Origin: Paracoccus nototheniae | Lineage (GTDB): Bacteria > Pseudomonadota > Alphaproteobacteria > Rhodobacterales > Rhodobacteraceae | Direction: 5' to 3' | Assembly: GCF_004335005.1 (NCBI RefSeq) | Contig: NZ_RQRT01000001.1 | Location: forward strand, 1-64,000 | Length of the DNA: 64,000 nt | In this document: piece by piece, positions 1 through 8,902 of the stretch | How positions within the stretch are numbered: position 1 is the first letter of the stretch | Layout: each line of letters begins with the position of its first letter | The notes under the pieces: model-generated | Seen by the model: the letters and a program-made list of their open reading frames with translations, nothing else | Database searches by the model: none | What the model was told of the DNA's origin: nothing | Translations under genes and position numbers: made by a program

Positions 1-16
1 TGTCGGCAAGGGTCAT
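1..16 (-). CDS. ABC transporter permease, N-terminal five codons only (truncated by window edge)
   Basis: Only the first five codons (MTLAD) are inside the window. They follow 12 bases after the stop of the DppB-like permease on the same strand. In binding-protein/DppB/DppC operons the second permease normally sits here, so this is probably the DppC-type partner. That identity is inferred from position alone. Confidence 0.5.
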
Positions 17-28
17 GGGGCGGGTTCC

Positions 29-994
29 TCAGGACGCGCGCAGGCGCGGGTCGATGACGGCATAGGCGATGTCCACGACGGTGTTCAGCGCGACGAAGAT
101 GAACGACACGATGCACAGATAGGCCGCCATCACCGGGATATCGACGAAGGTGATCGCCTGCATGAACAGCATGCCCATGCCCGGCCATTGAAAGACGGTT
201 TCCGTCACCAGCGCGAAGGCGATCAGATTGCCCACCTGCATCGCGGTCATGGTGATCACCGGCATCAGGCAGTTCTTCAGCGCATGGCGGAAATACAGCG
301 TGCGGGCGGGCACGCCCCGGGCGCGGGCGAATTTGATGAAATCGGCGCGCAGCACCTCCAGCATCTCGGCGCGGACCAGCCGCATGACCAGCGTGATCTG
401 GAACAGCGACAACGAAATGGCGGGCAGGATAAGCGCCGCGCGCCCCGATTGGGTCAGAAAGCCGGTGGACCACCAGCCCAGTTGCACCGTCTCGCCCCGC
501 CCATATCCCGGCAGCCAGCCCAGACTGACCGAGAACACCAGGATCAGCAGGATGCCCACGATAAAGGACGGCAGCGAGACGCCCACGATCGACACGGTCT
601 GCATCCCCTCGGCCCACCAGCGGCCCCGCCCGATCGCGGTCAGCACCCCGAGCGGAATGCCCACCACCAGCGAGATGATCGTGGCGATCAGCACCAGCTC
701 GAACGTGGCGGGAAAGCGGTCGGCGATCAGGCCGATCACCTCTTGCTGATTGCGCCACGAGATGCCGAAATCACCCTGCACCGCGCGGGTGACGAAACGG
801 GCATATTGTTCGGGAAAGCTGGCATTCAGGCCAAGCCGGTCGCGCAGCTCGTCGCGTTCGACCTGGGTGGCGCTTTCGTTCATCATCATCTCGACCGGGT
901 CGCCCAGAAATCGAAAGATCATGAAGGCGAACAGCGCCACGGCCAACATCACCAGCGCCGCATTGCCGACACGTTTCACAAGAAAGACCAGCAT
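29..994 (-). CDS. DppB-type ABC transporter permease
   Basis: A 321-residue inner-membrane permease of the dipeptide/oligopeptide/nickel importer family. It has an N-terminal membrane anchor (MLVFLVKRVGNAALVML), several further hydrophobic segments, and the EAA-type cytoplasmic loop near residues 215-235 (ARARGVPARTLYFRHALKN), which docks onto the ATPase subunit. The C-terminal VVDIAYAVIDPRLR is typical of DppB proteins, and the length is normal for the family. It lies downstream of the binding-protein gene on the same strand and upstream of another permease start at the window edge. The substrate cannot be read from the sequence. Confidence 0.9.
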   Translation of the reverse strand: MLVFLVKRVGNAALVMLAVALFAFMIFRFLGDPVEMMMNESATQVERDELRDRLGLNASFPEQYARFVTRAVQGDFGISWRNQQEVIGLIADRFPATFELVLIATIISLVVGIPLGVLTAIGRGRWWAEGMQTVSIVGVSLPSFIVGILLILVFSVSLGWLPGYGRGETVQLGWWSTGFLTQSGRAALILPAISLSLFQITLVMRLVRAEMLEVLRADFIKFARARGVPARTLYFRHALKNCLMPVITMTAMQVGNLIAFALVTETVFQWPGMGMLFMQAITFVDIPVMAAYLCIVSFIFVALNTVVDIAYAVIDPRLRAS

Positions 995-1026
995 TGCATC
1001 CTGCCTTGTCGGGTGGGGGAAAAGGG

Positions 1027-1051
1027 GGCGGGGCCGGTCAAGGGCCCCGCC
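1027..1051 (-). repeat. GC hairpin between binding-protein and permease genes
   Basis: GGCGGGGCC (1027-1035) pairs perfectly with GGCCCCGCC (1043-1051) around a 7-base loop. There is no following T run, so it is not a classical terminator. It may stabilise the upstream binding-protein message or partly terminate transcription. The same arrangement occurs in the other two ABC operons of the window. Confidence 0.6.
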
Positions 1052-1060
1052 GGGCCGGTC

Positions 1061-2611
1061 TTATTTCACCGTCAGCCACAGGCGCGGCAGGTTGTCGGCG
1101 AACAGCGGCAGATCGTCGACCCCGGCACTGGTCGCCCATGTCAGGGGTTGCTGATGCAGCGGGATCATCAGCGCCTTGTCCTGCGCGATCTTCAGCGCCT
1201 CGGCAGACAGGGCCAGGCGCTTTTCGGTGTCCAGCTCGGTCGCCGAGGCCTCGGTCACCGCGTCGAATTCCGCATCAGACCAGCCGCCCCAGTTGAAGAT
1301 GCCATAGGTGCCCTCTTTGGTATGCAGCACCTGACTGGTCAGCGAATAGGCGTCCAGCATCGGCAGCGTCGCCCAGCCAAGCGTATAGACATCGACATTG
1401 CCGCCCGACCGCTTGGGCGTCTGGACCGCGCGCGGCCCCTGATCGATGCGGGGTTTCAGCCCCACCCGCGACCACATCGAGGCCAGCGCCTGACAGATCT
1501 GCTCCTCGTTCACCAAGGTGTCGGAACAGTTGAAATCGAACGAGAATCCCTCGGCCCCGGCCTCGGCCAGCAGGGCCGTCGCGCGTTCGGGATCGGCGGC
1601 GACCGGCGTGTCGAGCGCCTCGTCATAGCCGGGGATCTGCGGGGCGACCAGCGCGCCCGCATTGCGCGATTTGCCCCGCATCACCCGCGACTGAATCAGA
1701 TCCATGTCGATGGCCAGTTGCAGCGCCTGCCGCACGCGCAGGTCGCGCATCGGGTTGGGGCTGCCGTCGATCAGCGTCTCGCGCTGGCTGAAGCCGATCA
1801 TGACGGTGCGCAGATCCGTCCCCTCCAGCAGCTTGACGTCGGGCGATGCCTCCAGCCGGGGGATGTCCTGCACGGGGGCGGCGTCGGTAAAGTCGATATC
1901 ACCCGCCAGCAGCGCCGCCACGCGGGTCGCGGGGCTGGCGATGGGGGTGAATTCGATCCGGTCCAGATTGTGGACCGGCGTGTCCCACCAGCCCTCGAAC
2001 ACCTCGAACACGGTCGAGGCATCGGGCGTCCGGCTGACCACCCGGAAAGGCCCGGTGCCATTGGCGTTATAGGTGGCAAAGCCTTCGGTGCCGGCGCCGA
2101 CATCGGTCGGTTCCTCGGCATCATTGGTCGCCAGCCAGCCCGCGTCAAAGACATAGATCGTGGTCAGATCGTTCAGCAGCAGCGGATAATTCTCGGTCAC
2201 GTCGATTTCGATCGTGTGATCGTCGATGACCCGCGACCCGGTATACGCGGGGATATTGCCCTTGAGCGGGGATTTCTCATGGGTGGCGCGCAGCAGCGAC
2301 GCCTGCACATCCTCGGCGGTGAAGGCCGCACCGTCATGGAAGGTGACGTCCTGGCGCAGGGTGAACCGCCATGTGGTGGGCGACACGATCTCCCATGCGG
2401 TGGCCAGCGCCGGTTCGATCGTCAGATCGCCGTCATAGCGCACCAACCCCTCATAGGCGTGGTTCAGCACGCCAAGCGTAAAGCTGTCGCCATAGGAATA
2501 AGGGTCCAGCGATCCCAGATCGCGCGAGGCACCCCACCGCAACGTCTCGGCCGAAGCAGAGGTCGCGGCGACAAGCGCGGTGGCCAAAAGCAGTGCAGTG
2601 CGAAGGCTCAT
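1061..2611 (-). CDS. ABC transporter substrate-binding protein (peptide/nickel/opine type, SBP_bac_5)
   Basis: A 516-residue periplasmic binding protein for a DppBCDF-type importer. The chosen ATG gives a classical signal peptide (MSLRTALLLATALVAATSASA) followed by mature sequence ETLRWGASRDLGSLDPYS, the usual start of SBP_bac_5 lobe I. Typical family segments include TWRFTLRQDVTFHDGAAFTAEDV and LRVRQALQLAIDMDLI. Frame is open further upstream but that extension lacks a signal peptide and was rejected. It is the first gene of the operon running left. A GntR-type regulator is divergent, about 250 bp away. Ligand unknown. Confidence 0.9.
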   Translation of the reverse strand: MSLRTALLLATALVAATSASAETLRWGASRDLGSLDPYSYGDSFTLGVLNHAYEGLVRYDGDLTIEPALATAWEIVSPTTWRFTLRQDVTFHDGAAFTAEDVQASLLRATHEKSPLKGNIPAYTGSRVIDDHTIEIDVTENYPLLLNDLTTIYVFDAGWLATNDAEEPTDVGAGTEGFATYNANGTGPFRVVSRTPDASTVFEVFEGWWDTPVHNLDRIEFTPIASPATRVAALLAGDIDFTDAAPVQDIPRLEASPDVKLLEGTDLRTVMIGFSQRETLIDGSPNPMRDLRVRQALQLAIDMDLIQSRVMRGKSRNAGALVAPQIPGYDEALDTPVAADPERATALLAEAGAEGFSFDFNCSDTLVNEEQICQALASMWSRVGLKPRIDQGPRAVQTPKRSGGNVDVYTLGWATLPMLDAYSLTSQVLHTKEGTYGIFNWGGWSDAEFDAVTEASATELDTEKRLALSAEALKIAQDKALMIPLHQQPLTWATSAGVDDLPLFADNLPRLWLTVK

Positions 2612-2651
2612 GTTCAGTTTTCCCTGTTGTCGCATTCGTTTTATGATCAGA

Positions 2652-2664
2652 CTTGCATACAAAG
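2652..2664. promoter_or_regulatory. Candidate GntR-type operator, site 1
   Basis: CTTGCATACAAAG lies in the gap between the divergent binding-protein and GntR genes. It fits the TTG-N4-CAA half-palindrome often bound by FCD-type GntR regulators and resembles the site at 2791-2803. Assignment is inferred. Confidence 0.35.
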
Positions 2665-2790
2665 CGGTCGGTCTTGCAGCGTCTTTTGCGCTGCTTCGCA
2701 GGCTTTTGGGCGGATAAACTGTCTTTTGAGGGATCATCTACCGATTCCTTATCGCAGTGATCCCCCATATCGCATCCAATATCAATACAT

Positions 2791-2803
2791 AATTGCATGC
2801 ATA
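2791..2803. promoter_or_regulatory. Candidate GntR-type operator, site 2
   Basis: AATTGCATGCATA has a TGCATGCA palindromic core and lies about 58 bases before the chosen GntR start. It shares TTGCAT with the site at 2652. Autoregulation plus control of the divergent ABC operon would be the expected role, which is inferred. Confidence 0.35.
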
Positions 2804-2860
2804 GTTGACGATGGAATGCATGTCCTTTAGGAAAGGGACAGAACCTTGGGTGAAAGCGCC

Positions 2861-3550
2861 ATGTCGACCAGCACCACACGCAGCAATGCGATCTATGCCT
2901 CGCTTCGGCGCGCGATTCTGGAACAGGCGCTGAAGCCCGGCACCAAGCTGCCCGAGGATTCGATCGGGGAAACCTTTGGTGTCAGCCGCACGCTGGCCAA
3001 GGCGGCGCTGGTCCGGCTGGAATCGGACGGTCTGGTCGAGATGAAGCCCAATCGCGGCGCCGCCGTCGCCGTTCCGTCATTCGCCGAGGCCGAGGATGTG
3101 TTCGCCCTGCGCCGCTGCCTTGAACGCGAGGTGATCGAACGGTTGTGCCGCAAGATGCCCAAGGACGGCATCGACGCCCTGCGCAGCCATGTCCGAGAGG
3201 AGGAGCGCGCGATCCGCAGCGCCAGCCCCCGTTCGATCCGGCTGGCCGGAGAGTTTCACATCCTGCTGGCGGAACTGACCGCATCGACCGAGCTGACGGG
3301 TTTCGTCAGCCGGATCGTGTCGCGGTCATCGCTGATCCTTGCCCGTTTTGGCCGCCCGCACTCGGCGGAATGCGGCATCGGCGAACATCACAGCCTGATC
3401 GACGCGCTGGCCGCCCAGGATCAGGACACCGCGACGCGCCTGATGGACGCGCATCTGCATGCGGTCGAGGATCGCGCCAATACCGATGACAGCGGCCGCG
3501 ACAGCGATATCAGCGCGATCCTGATGCGCTACCTCAGCCCGACCGAATAG
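2861..3550 (+). CDS. GntR-family transcriptional regulator, FadR/FCD subfamily
   Basis: A 229-residue cytoplasmic DNA-binding regulator. Residues about 1-70 form the winged helix, with IYASLRRAILEQALKPGTKLPED followed by GVSRTLAKAALVRLESDGLVE. The rest is a helical FCD ligand-binding domain with conserved polar positions near EFHILLAEL and GEHHSLIDAL. ATG 2861 is chosen because GGGTGAAAG precedes it. A TTG at 2846 in the same frame, with AGGAAAGGG upstream, would add five residues. It is divergent from the ABC operon and probably represses it in response to the transported compound or a derivative. The flavin-reductase-like gene follows by 22 bases and is likely cotranscribed. Confidence 0.85.
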   Translation: MSTSTTRSNAIYASLRRAILEQALKPGTKLPEDSIGETFGVSRTLAKAALVRLESDGLVEMKPNRGAAVAVPSFAEAEDVFALRRCLEREVIERLCRKMPKDGIDALRSHVREEERAIRSASPRSIRLAGEFHILLAELTASTELTGFVSRIVSRSSLILARFGRPHSAECGIGEHHSLIDALAAQDQDTATRLMDAHLHAVEDRANTDDSGRDSDISAILMRYLSPTE

Positions 3551-3572
3551 TTTTTCCCAACGGAGGCCCCCG

Positions 3573-4214
3573 ATGCATGACGACCTGACGGCAGCGCATG
3601 GCGCAGCCTTTGACACCACACGCTTTGATTTCGCCGAATTGTCGCCACGCGAGCGCTACAAATTGCTGATCGGCGCCGTCGTGCCCCGGCCCATCGCATG
3701 GGTGACCAGCGTGGACGAGGCCGGGCGCGTGAATGCCGCGCCGTTTTCGTTCTTCAACGTGCTGTCCGCAGACCCCGCCATTCTGGCGCTTGGGGTCGAA
3801 AATCACGAGGATCGCCGCTTCAAGGACACCGCCCATAACATCCGGGCCACCGGCGAATTCACCGTCAATATCGTCGATCACGCCAATCTGGATGCGATGA
3901 ACATCACCGCCTTTCCCTTTGCCCCCGGGATCGACGAACTGGCCGAGGCCGGGCTGACCGCCATGCCCGGCCATCTGATCGGCTGCCCCTATATCGCCGA
4001 AGCCCCCGTGGCGCTGGAATGCCGACGCTATGTCACGCTGGAAATCTCGGCCTCGCGGCAGATCGTGCTGGGGCAGGTGGTGGCGATGCATGTCCGGTCG
4101 TCGATCATCAACGACCGTCTGCATATCGATCCGGCCGGGCTGGACGCGATGGGCCGGATGGGTGGGCATGGCTATTGCCGGTCGAACGAGACCTTTGATC
4201 TGCCGACGCTTTAA
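3573..4214 (+). CDS. Flavin reductase-like (FMN-binding split-barrel) protein
   Basis: A 213-residue protein of the flavin reductase-like/DIM6-NTAB family. FMN-binding features include YKLLIGAVVPRPIAWVTSVDEAGRVNAAPFSFFN near residues 30-62, then ILALGVEN and TGEFTVNIVD. Family members reduce or bind FMN and often supply reduced flavin to a monooxygenase, but no such partner is adjacent. It follows the GntR gene closely on the same strand and ends 24 bases from the convergent RTX gene. A role in catabolism of the ABC substrate is a context inference. The true reaction is unknown. Confidence 0.8.
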   Translation: MHDDLTAAHGAAFDTTRFDFAELSPRERYKLLIGAVVPRPIAWVTSVDEAGRVNAAPFSFFNVLSADPAILALGVENHEDRRFKDTAHNIRATGEFTVNIVDHANLDAMNITAFPFAPGIDELAEAGLTAMPGHLIGCPYIAEAPVALECRRYVTLEISASRQIVLGQVVAMHVRSSIINDRLHIDPAGLDAMGRMGGHGYCRSNETFDLPTL

Positions 4215-4238
4215 GCGGCCAGGCCCATCTGCACTCCG

Positions 4239-7200
4239 TCAGGTCGCCACCAGCGCGACGCCGTTGCGTTTGTGGCGTTCGGCCAGGGTCCGGCCCTTTC
4301 TGCCGCCGATCAGCTGGCGCGCGGGCAGGGGCGGGGCCTGCCCCTCCAGCCCCGGAAACAGCTCGAGGATCTCGCGCAGGCTTTGTGCGCCCATCATCGA
4401 CAGCGCCTGATCGCCGGTGTACAGGCTTTCCGCCTCGGCACCGTCGGCGAAGACGATCTGATGGCTATCGAACAGCATGTGGACATAGGTGACCGTGGTC
4501 AGATCCTGCGCGATCTCGATCCCCTCTGTCTGCAGCAGATGCTTGGCCGCGACCAGCACATCGCCCGTCCCGAACATCCGCGTCACGATGCGAGAGCGGA
4601 CCACCAACCGGTGCTGGGGCGAGACGACCAGATCGCGGTGCGGCAGGCCCTGTCCCAGGGCGCCCTGACGGATGCGGATCGGCTGCAGATGGGGGAAACG
4701 CTGCAAGTCGCGCACCGTCAGATCGCGCGACCCGATCCAGCGGATCGGCTGCTGCCCAACATCCCTGGTCCGCACCAGATCGCCCACCCGCAGATCGCCG
4801 CAGCGGCGGTCGCCTTGGCCCGTGGCAATCATCACCCCGTCCGCGAAACACAGCGCATTTCCGGCGTTCAGATCCTGCGGATCGACGCCGTTCAGTTGCA
4901 GCGACCGGTCTTCGCCCAAAGACAGAACCCCATCCTCGGCCAGATCGTCGCGCAGCCAGTCGATCGGGCGGGCATAGGTCGTGCCATGGGCGGCGTTATG
5001 GGCGGCCAGCGTCGTGCGGTTGTAAAAGGCCGACAGGTCGATCCGATCCTCGGTCGCGTCGAAATCCTGAATGACGTCATGGCCGTCGCTGGCGATGAAC
5101 AGGTTTGCACCGGTGCCGCCATAGATCGTGTCATTGCCCGCGCCGCCGTCGATGGTGTCGTGACCCTCGGCGGACAGAACCAGATCGTCGCCGTCGCCCG
5201 CGTCGATCCGGTTGTTCCCGTCGCCATAAACACGGATATAGTCCGCCCCGGCCCCGGCATCGATGGTGTCATTGCCGCCATAGTCTTCGATGGTGTCATC
5301 GCCCGCCCCGGATGAGACGTGACTGTCGCCGGTGCCGCCATAGATCGTGTCATTCCCGCCGCCGGTCTGGACGTTGGCCGACGAGCCATCATAGCTGTAC
5401 ACATAATTGTCGCCGTCACCGGCGTCGATCGTCTTGGTGCCGCTGCCGCCGTGATAGATGGTGTCATTGCCGGACCCTGCGGTGAGGGTATCGTTGCCGC
5501 CATCAAGGGTGACGACATTGTCGCCCTGGCCCGCCGTCACCAGATCGTCGCCGTCCCCGGCAGTGATCGTGTCATTCCCGGACCCTGCCAGAATCGTGTC
5601 GTTCCCGCCACCGGTCGAGGCCTGATTGTCGCCTTCGCCCAGTTCGACCCAATCATTGCCCGCGCCGGTCGTGACGCTGTCGGCGCTGGCATCTGTCCCG
5701 GCATAAACCCGGTTGTTGCCGTCGCCCGCGTCGATCATGTCACTGCCGTCGCCGCCAAGGATCGTGTCGTCGCCCGATCCGGCATAGGCATAATCATCGC
5801 CGTCACCCAGGGTGATGGTGTTCGCGCCATCCCCGGCGGTAACATAATCGTCGCCCGCGCCCGTGGTGATCGTGTCATTGCCAGCCCCGGCCGAGACGGT
5901 ATCGGCGCCATCGTCGCTGCCCGAATCGACAAGGTTGTCGCCCTCGCTTGCGTCGAGGTAATCGGCACCGTCGCCGCCGGTGATGGTGTCGTTGCCCGCC
6001 CCCGATGTGACGTAATCGTCGCCCGAACCGGCGTCGATCAGTTTGTCGCCGATATCGTCGTCGTCGCCCGTGCCATTGACGGTGATGGTGTCCGCGCCAT
6101 CACCGGCATCGATGGTATCGTTGCCGCCGTAATCCGTGATGCGGTCATCGCCCGCGCCGGATACGATCTGATCGTCGCCCGCCCCTGTCGTGATATCATC
6201 ATTCCCGGCACCGGTCAGGATCTGGGTCGAGGTTGCCGAAGAGGTTTCGATAACGTTATTGCCATCGCCCGCGTCGATCGTCTCGATGCCGCGGCCGCCA
6301 TATATGGTGTCATCGCCTGACCCTGCAGTGACCGTATCGTTGCCGCCATCAAGGGTGATAAAGTTGTCGCCATCCCCGGCCATGACCAGATCGTCACCGT
6401 CATCGGAATAGATCGTATCACCACTCGACCCGCCTATGATCGTGTCATTGCCTGCACCGGTCGAGGCGGTATTGTAGCCCTCGCCCAGTTCGACCCAATC
6501 ATTGCCCGAGCCGGTGGTGACGTCATCGAAGCTGGCATCGGTCCCCGCATAAACCCGGTTGTCGCCGTCGCCTGCGTTGATCAAGTCGACGCCGTCGCCG
6601 CCATAGATCGTGTCGTCGCCCGATCCGGCATACGCATAATCATCGCCATCACCCAGGGTGATGGTGTTCGCGCCATCCCCGGCGGTAACATAATCGTCGC
6701 CCGCGCCCGTGGTGATCGTGTCATTGCCAACCCCGGCCGAGACGGTATCGGCGCCATCGTCGCTGCCCGAATCGACAAGGTTGTCGCCCTCGCCTGCATC
6801 GATGTAATCGGCACCGTTACCGCCCTGAATGGTATCGTTGCCGGCACCCAGATAGATTCGGTCATCACCCGCGCCTGCGTCGATCAGCTTGTCGCCGCCC
6901 TCATAGGCCGAGATAAGATCATCCCCGTCTCCGGCCTCGATCGTATCGGCGCCGCCGCCCAGCTGGATCTGATCGTCCCCGCCACCCGAGGCGATGGAAT
7001 CATCGCCCATCGCGGAATGGATCGTGTCATTTCCAGCTCCGGTCGACACCGTGTCATTGCTGTTGCCAGTCGTGACCTGGTCATTTCCCCTGCCGGTGGT
7101 CACATACGCTTTGCCACCGCTGACGCTGATGTAGTTCTGCCCGTCGCCTGCATGGATGGTTTTGTCGCCGCTGTGGCCAAGGATCGTATCGGCGCCGCTG

Positions 7201-7475
7201 CCAGCCGACACCGTATCGGCGCCGGCACCGGAATCGATGTAATTGTTTCCGGTCCCGGCATCGATGGAATCATTACCCTGTTCGCCGAAGATGCTATCGC
7301 TTCCATCGCCCCCCATGATGGTATCGTTTCCGACACCGCCATAGATCAGATCGTTGCCAAACGACCCTTCAATTCTGTCATCGCCTCCGAGTCCGTAGAT
7401 CGTGTCTGGCCCACTACTGCCGACGATATAGTCTCCTCGATCGGTTCCTGAATAGATTGGCATCTGTGTCCCCAT
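4239..7475 (-). CDS. Large RTX-type calcium-binding repeat protein with C-terminal Hint domain
   Basis: A 1078-residue acidic protein. Residues about 10-800 are almost entirely glycine/aspartate nonapeptide-like repeats of the GGxGxDxUx type (for example GAGNDTI, GDGDDYV), which bind calcium and form parallel beta-rolls after secretion. A Hint-type region starts near residue 873 (NALCFADGVMIATGQGDRR, then LRVGDLVRTRD and VVSPQHRLVV) and resembles the Rhodobacterales Hint_2 family. No conserved intein C-terminal His-Asn pair is seen, so splicing is not expected. No signal peptide is present. Type I secretion is likely, but no ABC exporter genes are nearby. An in-frame ATG at 7463 with GGGG upstream is an alternative start. 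A divergent LuxR gene lies about 250 bp upstream. Confidence 0.9.
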   Translation of the reverse strand: MGTQMPIYSGTDRGDYIVGSSGPDTIYGLGGDDRIEGSFGNDLIYGGVGNDTIMGGDGSDSIFGEQGNDSIDAGTGNNYIDSGAGADTVSAGSGADTILGHSGDKTIHAGDGQNYISVSGGKAYVTTGRGNDQVTTGNSNDTVSTGAGNDTIHSAMGDDSIASGGGDDQIQLGGGADTIEAGDGDDLISAYEGGDKLIDAGAGDDRIYLGAGNDTIQGGNGADYIDAGEGDNLVDSGSDDGADTVSAGVGNDTITTGAGDDYVTAGDGANTITLGDGDDYAYAGSGDDTIYGGDGVDLINAGDGDNRVYAGTDASFDDVTTGSGNDWVELGEGYNTASTGAGNDTIIGGSSGDTIYSDDGDDLVMAGDGDNFITLDGGNDTVTAGSGDDTIYGGRGIETIDAGDGNNVIETSSATSTQILTGAGNDDITTGAGDDQIVSGAGDDRITDYGGNDTIDAGDGADTITVNGTGDDDDIGDKLIDAGSGDDYVTSGAGNDTITGGDGADYLDASEGDNLVDSGSDDGADTVSAGAGNDTITTGAGDDYVTAGDGANTITLGDGDDYAYAGSGDDTILGGDGSDMIDAGDGNNRVYAGTDASADSVTTGAGNDWVELGEGDNQASTGGGNDTILAGSGNDTITAGDGDDLVTAGQGDNVVTLDGGNDTLTAGSGNDTIYHGGSGTKTIDAGDGDNYVYSYDGSSANVQTGGGNDTIYGGTGDSHVSSGAGDDTIEDYGGNDTIDAGAGADYIRVYGDGNNRIDAGDGDDLVLSAEGHDTIDGGAGNDTIYGGTGANLFIASDGHDVIQDFDATEDRIDLSAFYNRTTLAAHNAAHGTTYARPIDWLRDDLAEDGVLSLGEDRSLQLNGVDPQDLNAGNALCFADGVMIATGQGDRRCGDLRVGDLVRTRDVGQQPIRWIGSRDLTVRDLQRFPHLQPIRIRQGALGQGLPHRDLVVSPQHRLVVRSRIVTRMFGTGDVLVAAKHLLQTEGIEIAQDLTTVTYVHMLFDSHQIVFADGAEAESLYTGDQALSMMGAQSLREILELFPGLEGQAPPLPARQLIGGRKGRTLAERHKRNGVALVAT
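5250..6940 (-). repeat. Higher-order 846-bp (282-residue) tandem duplication inside the RTX gene
   Basis: Long stretches recur at an offset of 846 bases, an exact multiple of three. AGTTCGACCC begins at 5641 and again at 6487. The protein segments GDNLVDSGSDDGADTVSAG and DDYVTAGDGANTITLGDG occur twice in the same order, as does YAGTDAS. The boundaries given are approximate. Copies differ by scattered substitutions and by YGG versus LGG-type changes. Confidence 0.8.
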
Positions 7476-7650
7476 TGTGACTCTGGCGTGATGATCCGCC
7501 GATGGCGGGGTCTGCTCCGCATCGTGGCCTGACTACTGCTCAGAATGCTCGGGATCGCGCAGCCGGGCATGACCACTTCCGGTCATGCGTTAACGATTTT
7601 TTCAGGCATCCCTGTTCAGTCTTCGGGCAAAGCGGCCCTAGGTCTGTGAA

Positions 7651-7674
7651 CCGGTCGTTACCGGCGTTGACCGG
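7651..7674. promoter_or_regulatory. Inverted repeat upstream of LuxR-type gene
   Basis: CCGGTC (7651-7656) and GACCGG (7669-7674) form an inverted repeat with another CCGG between them, 55 bases before the chosen LuxR start. It could be an autoregulatory site. Short GC palindromes are common in this genome, so support is weak. Confidence 0.25.
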
Positions 7675-7715
7675 CGCGTGACCTTGACGAAAACTGAATG
7701 CAGATGCCGCCCTGC

Positions 7716-7722
7716 AAAGGAG
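7716..7722 (+). promoter_or_regulatory. Ribosome binding site that sets a TTG start
   Basis: AAAGGAG is a near-perfect Shine-Dalgarno sequence and lies six bases before TTG 7729. The upstream GTG at 7678 in the same frame has no comparable site. Confidence 0.6.
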
Positions 7723-7728
7723 TTGCCG

Positions 7729-8823
7729 TTGATCCCTGATCCGCGCCTTCTGTCGGCTGTTCATCGCGCCGCGCTGGACCCCACGGCCTGGCGGGATGTC
7801 ATTCTGGAACTGGAACGCGCCTCGGGCGGGGCGCGGATCGCGGCCTTCGGGGTCAATGCCGACGGGTCGCAAAACATCCAGTTGCCTGCCGTTCATGGCA
7901 GCTTCGACCCGGCCTTTGGCGAAAGCTTCATCGCGCATTACGGCGCCTTGAACCCTTGGGCGCGACGCTTTGCGATGATGCCCGTCGATCGGCCGCTGCG
8001 CTCGGCCGGGCTGATCGCGGACGAGGATCTGATGCGGACCGAGTTCTATCACGACTGGATCCGGCCACAGGACGATATGCGCGGCGGGGTCGGGTTGCGC
8101 CTTGCGGTGGGGCAGGGGCGCCACGTCTTTCTGGCCGCCAATGTGCGCCAGCGCGAACGCGACCGGGTCGAGGATGCGTTGGTCCGGTTGCTGGATCAGC
8201 TGACCCCGCATCTGCGTCATGCGCTGCAGGTCAATGCGATCCTGCGCGGCTATGCCGCCCGTATCGCCCTGCTGGAGGCGGGCGCCACCGAAGGCGCGCT
8301 GTTCGTCATTCTGAACCCACAGCGCCACGCCCTGCAAGTGGAACCGGATGCCGGGGCCTTGGCGCCGTTCCGCATCGATGCGACAGGCCTGTTCCGCATG
8401 ACCACCCCCCGGATGCAGGACTGGCTGGAGTCGCTGGTCCGGGCGCCGCGCGGCGGGCCTGTCCCTGCTGTCTGCAATGACGGGGTCTGGCAGGGCAGGG
8501 CCGTCGCGGTGCCCGGCGATGCCCTGCTGCATCCGCCCTTTCAGCACACGCCCGCCCCTGCCGGGCCGTGTCTGGGGCTGATCTTTCAGCGCGTCGCCCG
8601 CAGCGAAGCGCCCGGGGACCGGCTGCGGCGCAAATTCGGCCTGACCGCCGCCGAGGCCCGCATCGCGCTGGCCGTCGCCGGGGGCGCCTCGGCCCCCGAG
8701 ATTGCGCGCGAACGCGGGGTCAGCCTGCATACCGTGCGCAACCAGATCAAGGCGGCCATCGCCAAGACCGGCGCGCGGCGGCTTGGCGATCTGATCCGGA
8801 TCGTGACCTGCGAGACGGGCTAA
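7729..8823 (+). CDS. LuxR-family transcriptional regulator
   Basis: A 364-residue regulator. The N-terminal two thirds look like a sensory domain of unknown ligand (AVHRAALDPTAWRDVILEL and HYGALNPWARRF are typical of alphaproteobacterial LuxR proteins that lack a clear autoinducer domain). Residues about 303-358 form the LuxR helix-turn-helix: KFGLTAAEARIALAVAGG followed by EIARERGVSLHTVRNQIKAA. The TTG start is chosen from the AAAGGAG site. The ORF can be extended to GTG 7678. It is divergent from the RTX gene, which is the simplest candidate target (inference). Confidence 0.8.
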   Translation: MIPDPRLLSAVHRAALDPTAWRDVILELERASGGARIAAFGVNADGSQNIQLPAVHGSFDPAFGESFIAHYGALNPWARRFAMMPVDRPLRSAGLIADEDLMRTEFYHDWIRPQDDMRGGVGLRLAVGQGRHVFLAANVRQRERDRVEDALVRLLDQLTPHLRHALQVNAILRGYAARIALLEAGATEGALFVILNPQRHALQVEPDAGALAPFRIDATGLFRMTTPRMQDWLESLVRAPRGGPVPAVCNDGVWQGRAVAVPGDALLHPPFQHTPAPAGPCLGLIFQRVARSEAPGDRLRRKFGLTAAEARIALAVAGGASAPEIARERGVSLHTVRNQIKAAIAKTGARRLGDLIRIVTCETG

Positions 8824-8902
8824 CGGACGCCCGTTGGTTTGCGGACGGATCGCAGCGATATCCTGGGGCGCGCCGAACCGGACCACGCCGCACGGGCGCC
8901 CG

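Noticed and set aside
188..2830. 880-residue plus-strand open frame
   Set aside because: It is antisense to two clear ABC genes and reads as Gln/His/Arg-rich sequence typical of high-GC shadow frames.
4272..6320. Two plus-strand frames over the RTX gene
   Set aside because: They mirror the RTX repeats on the other strand. The minus frame has the known repeat and Hint motifs.
4800..7450. Possible CRISPR array from many short repeats
   Set aside because: Repeats have no uniform spacers and encode in-frame Gly/Asp calcium-binding units.
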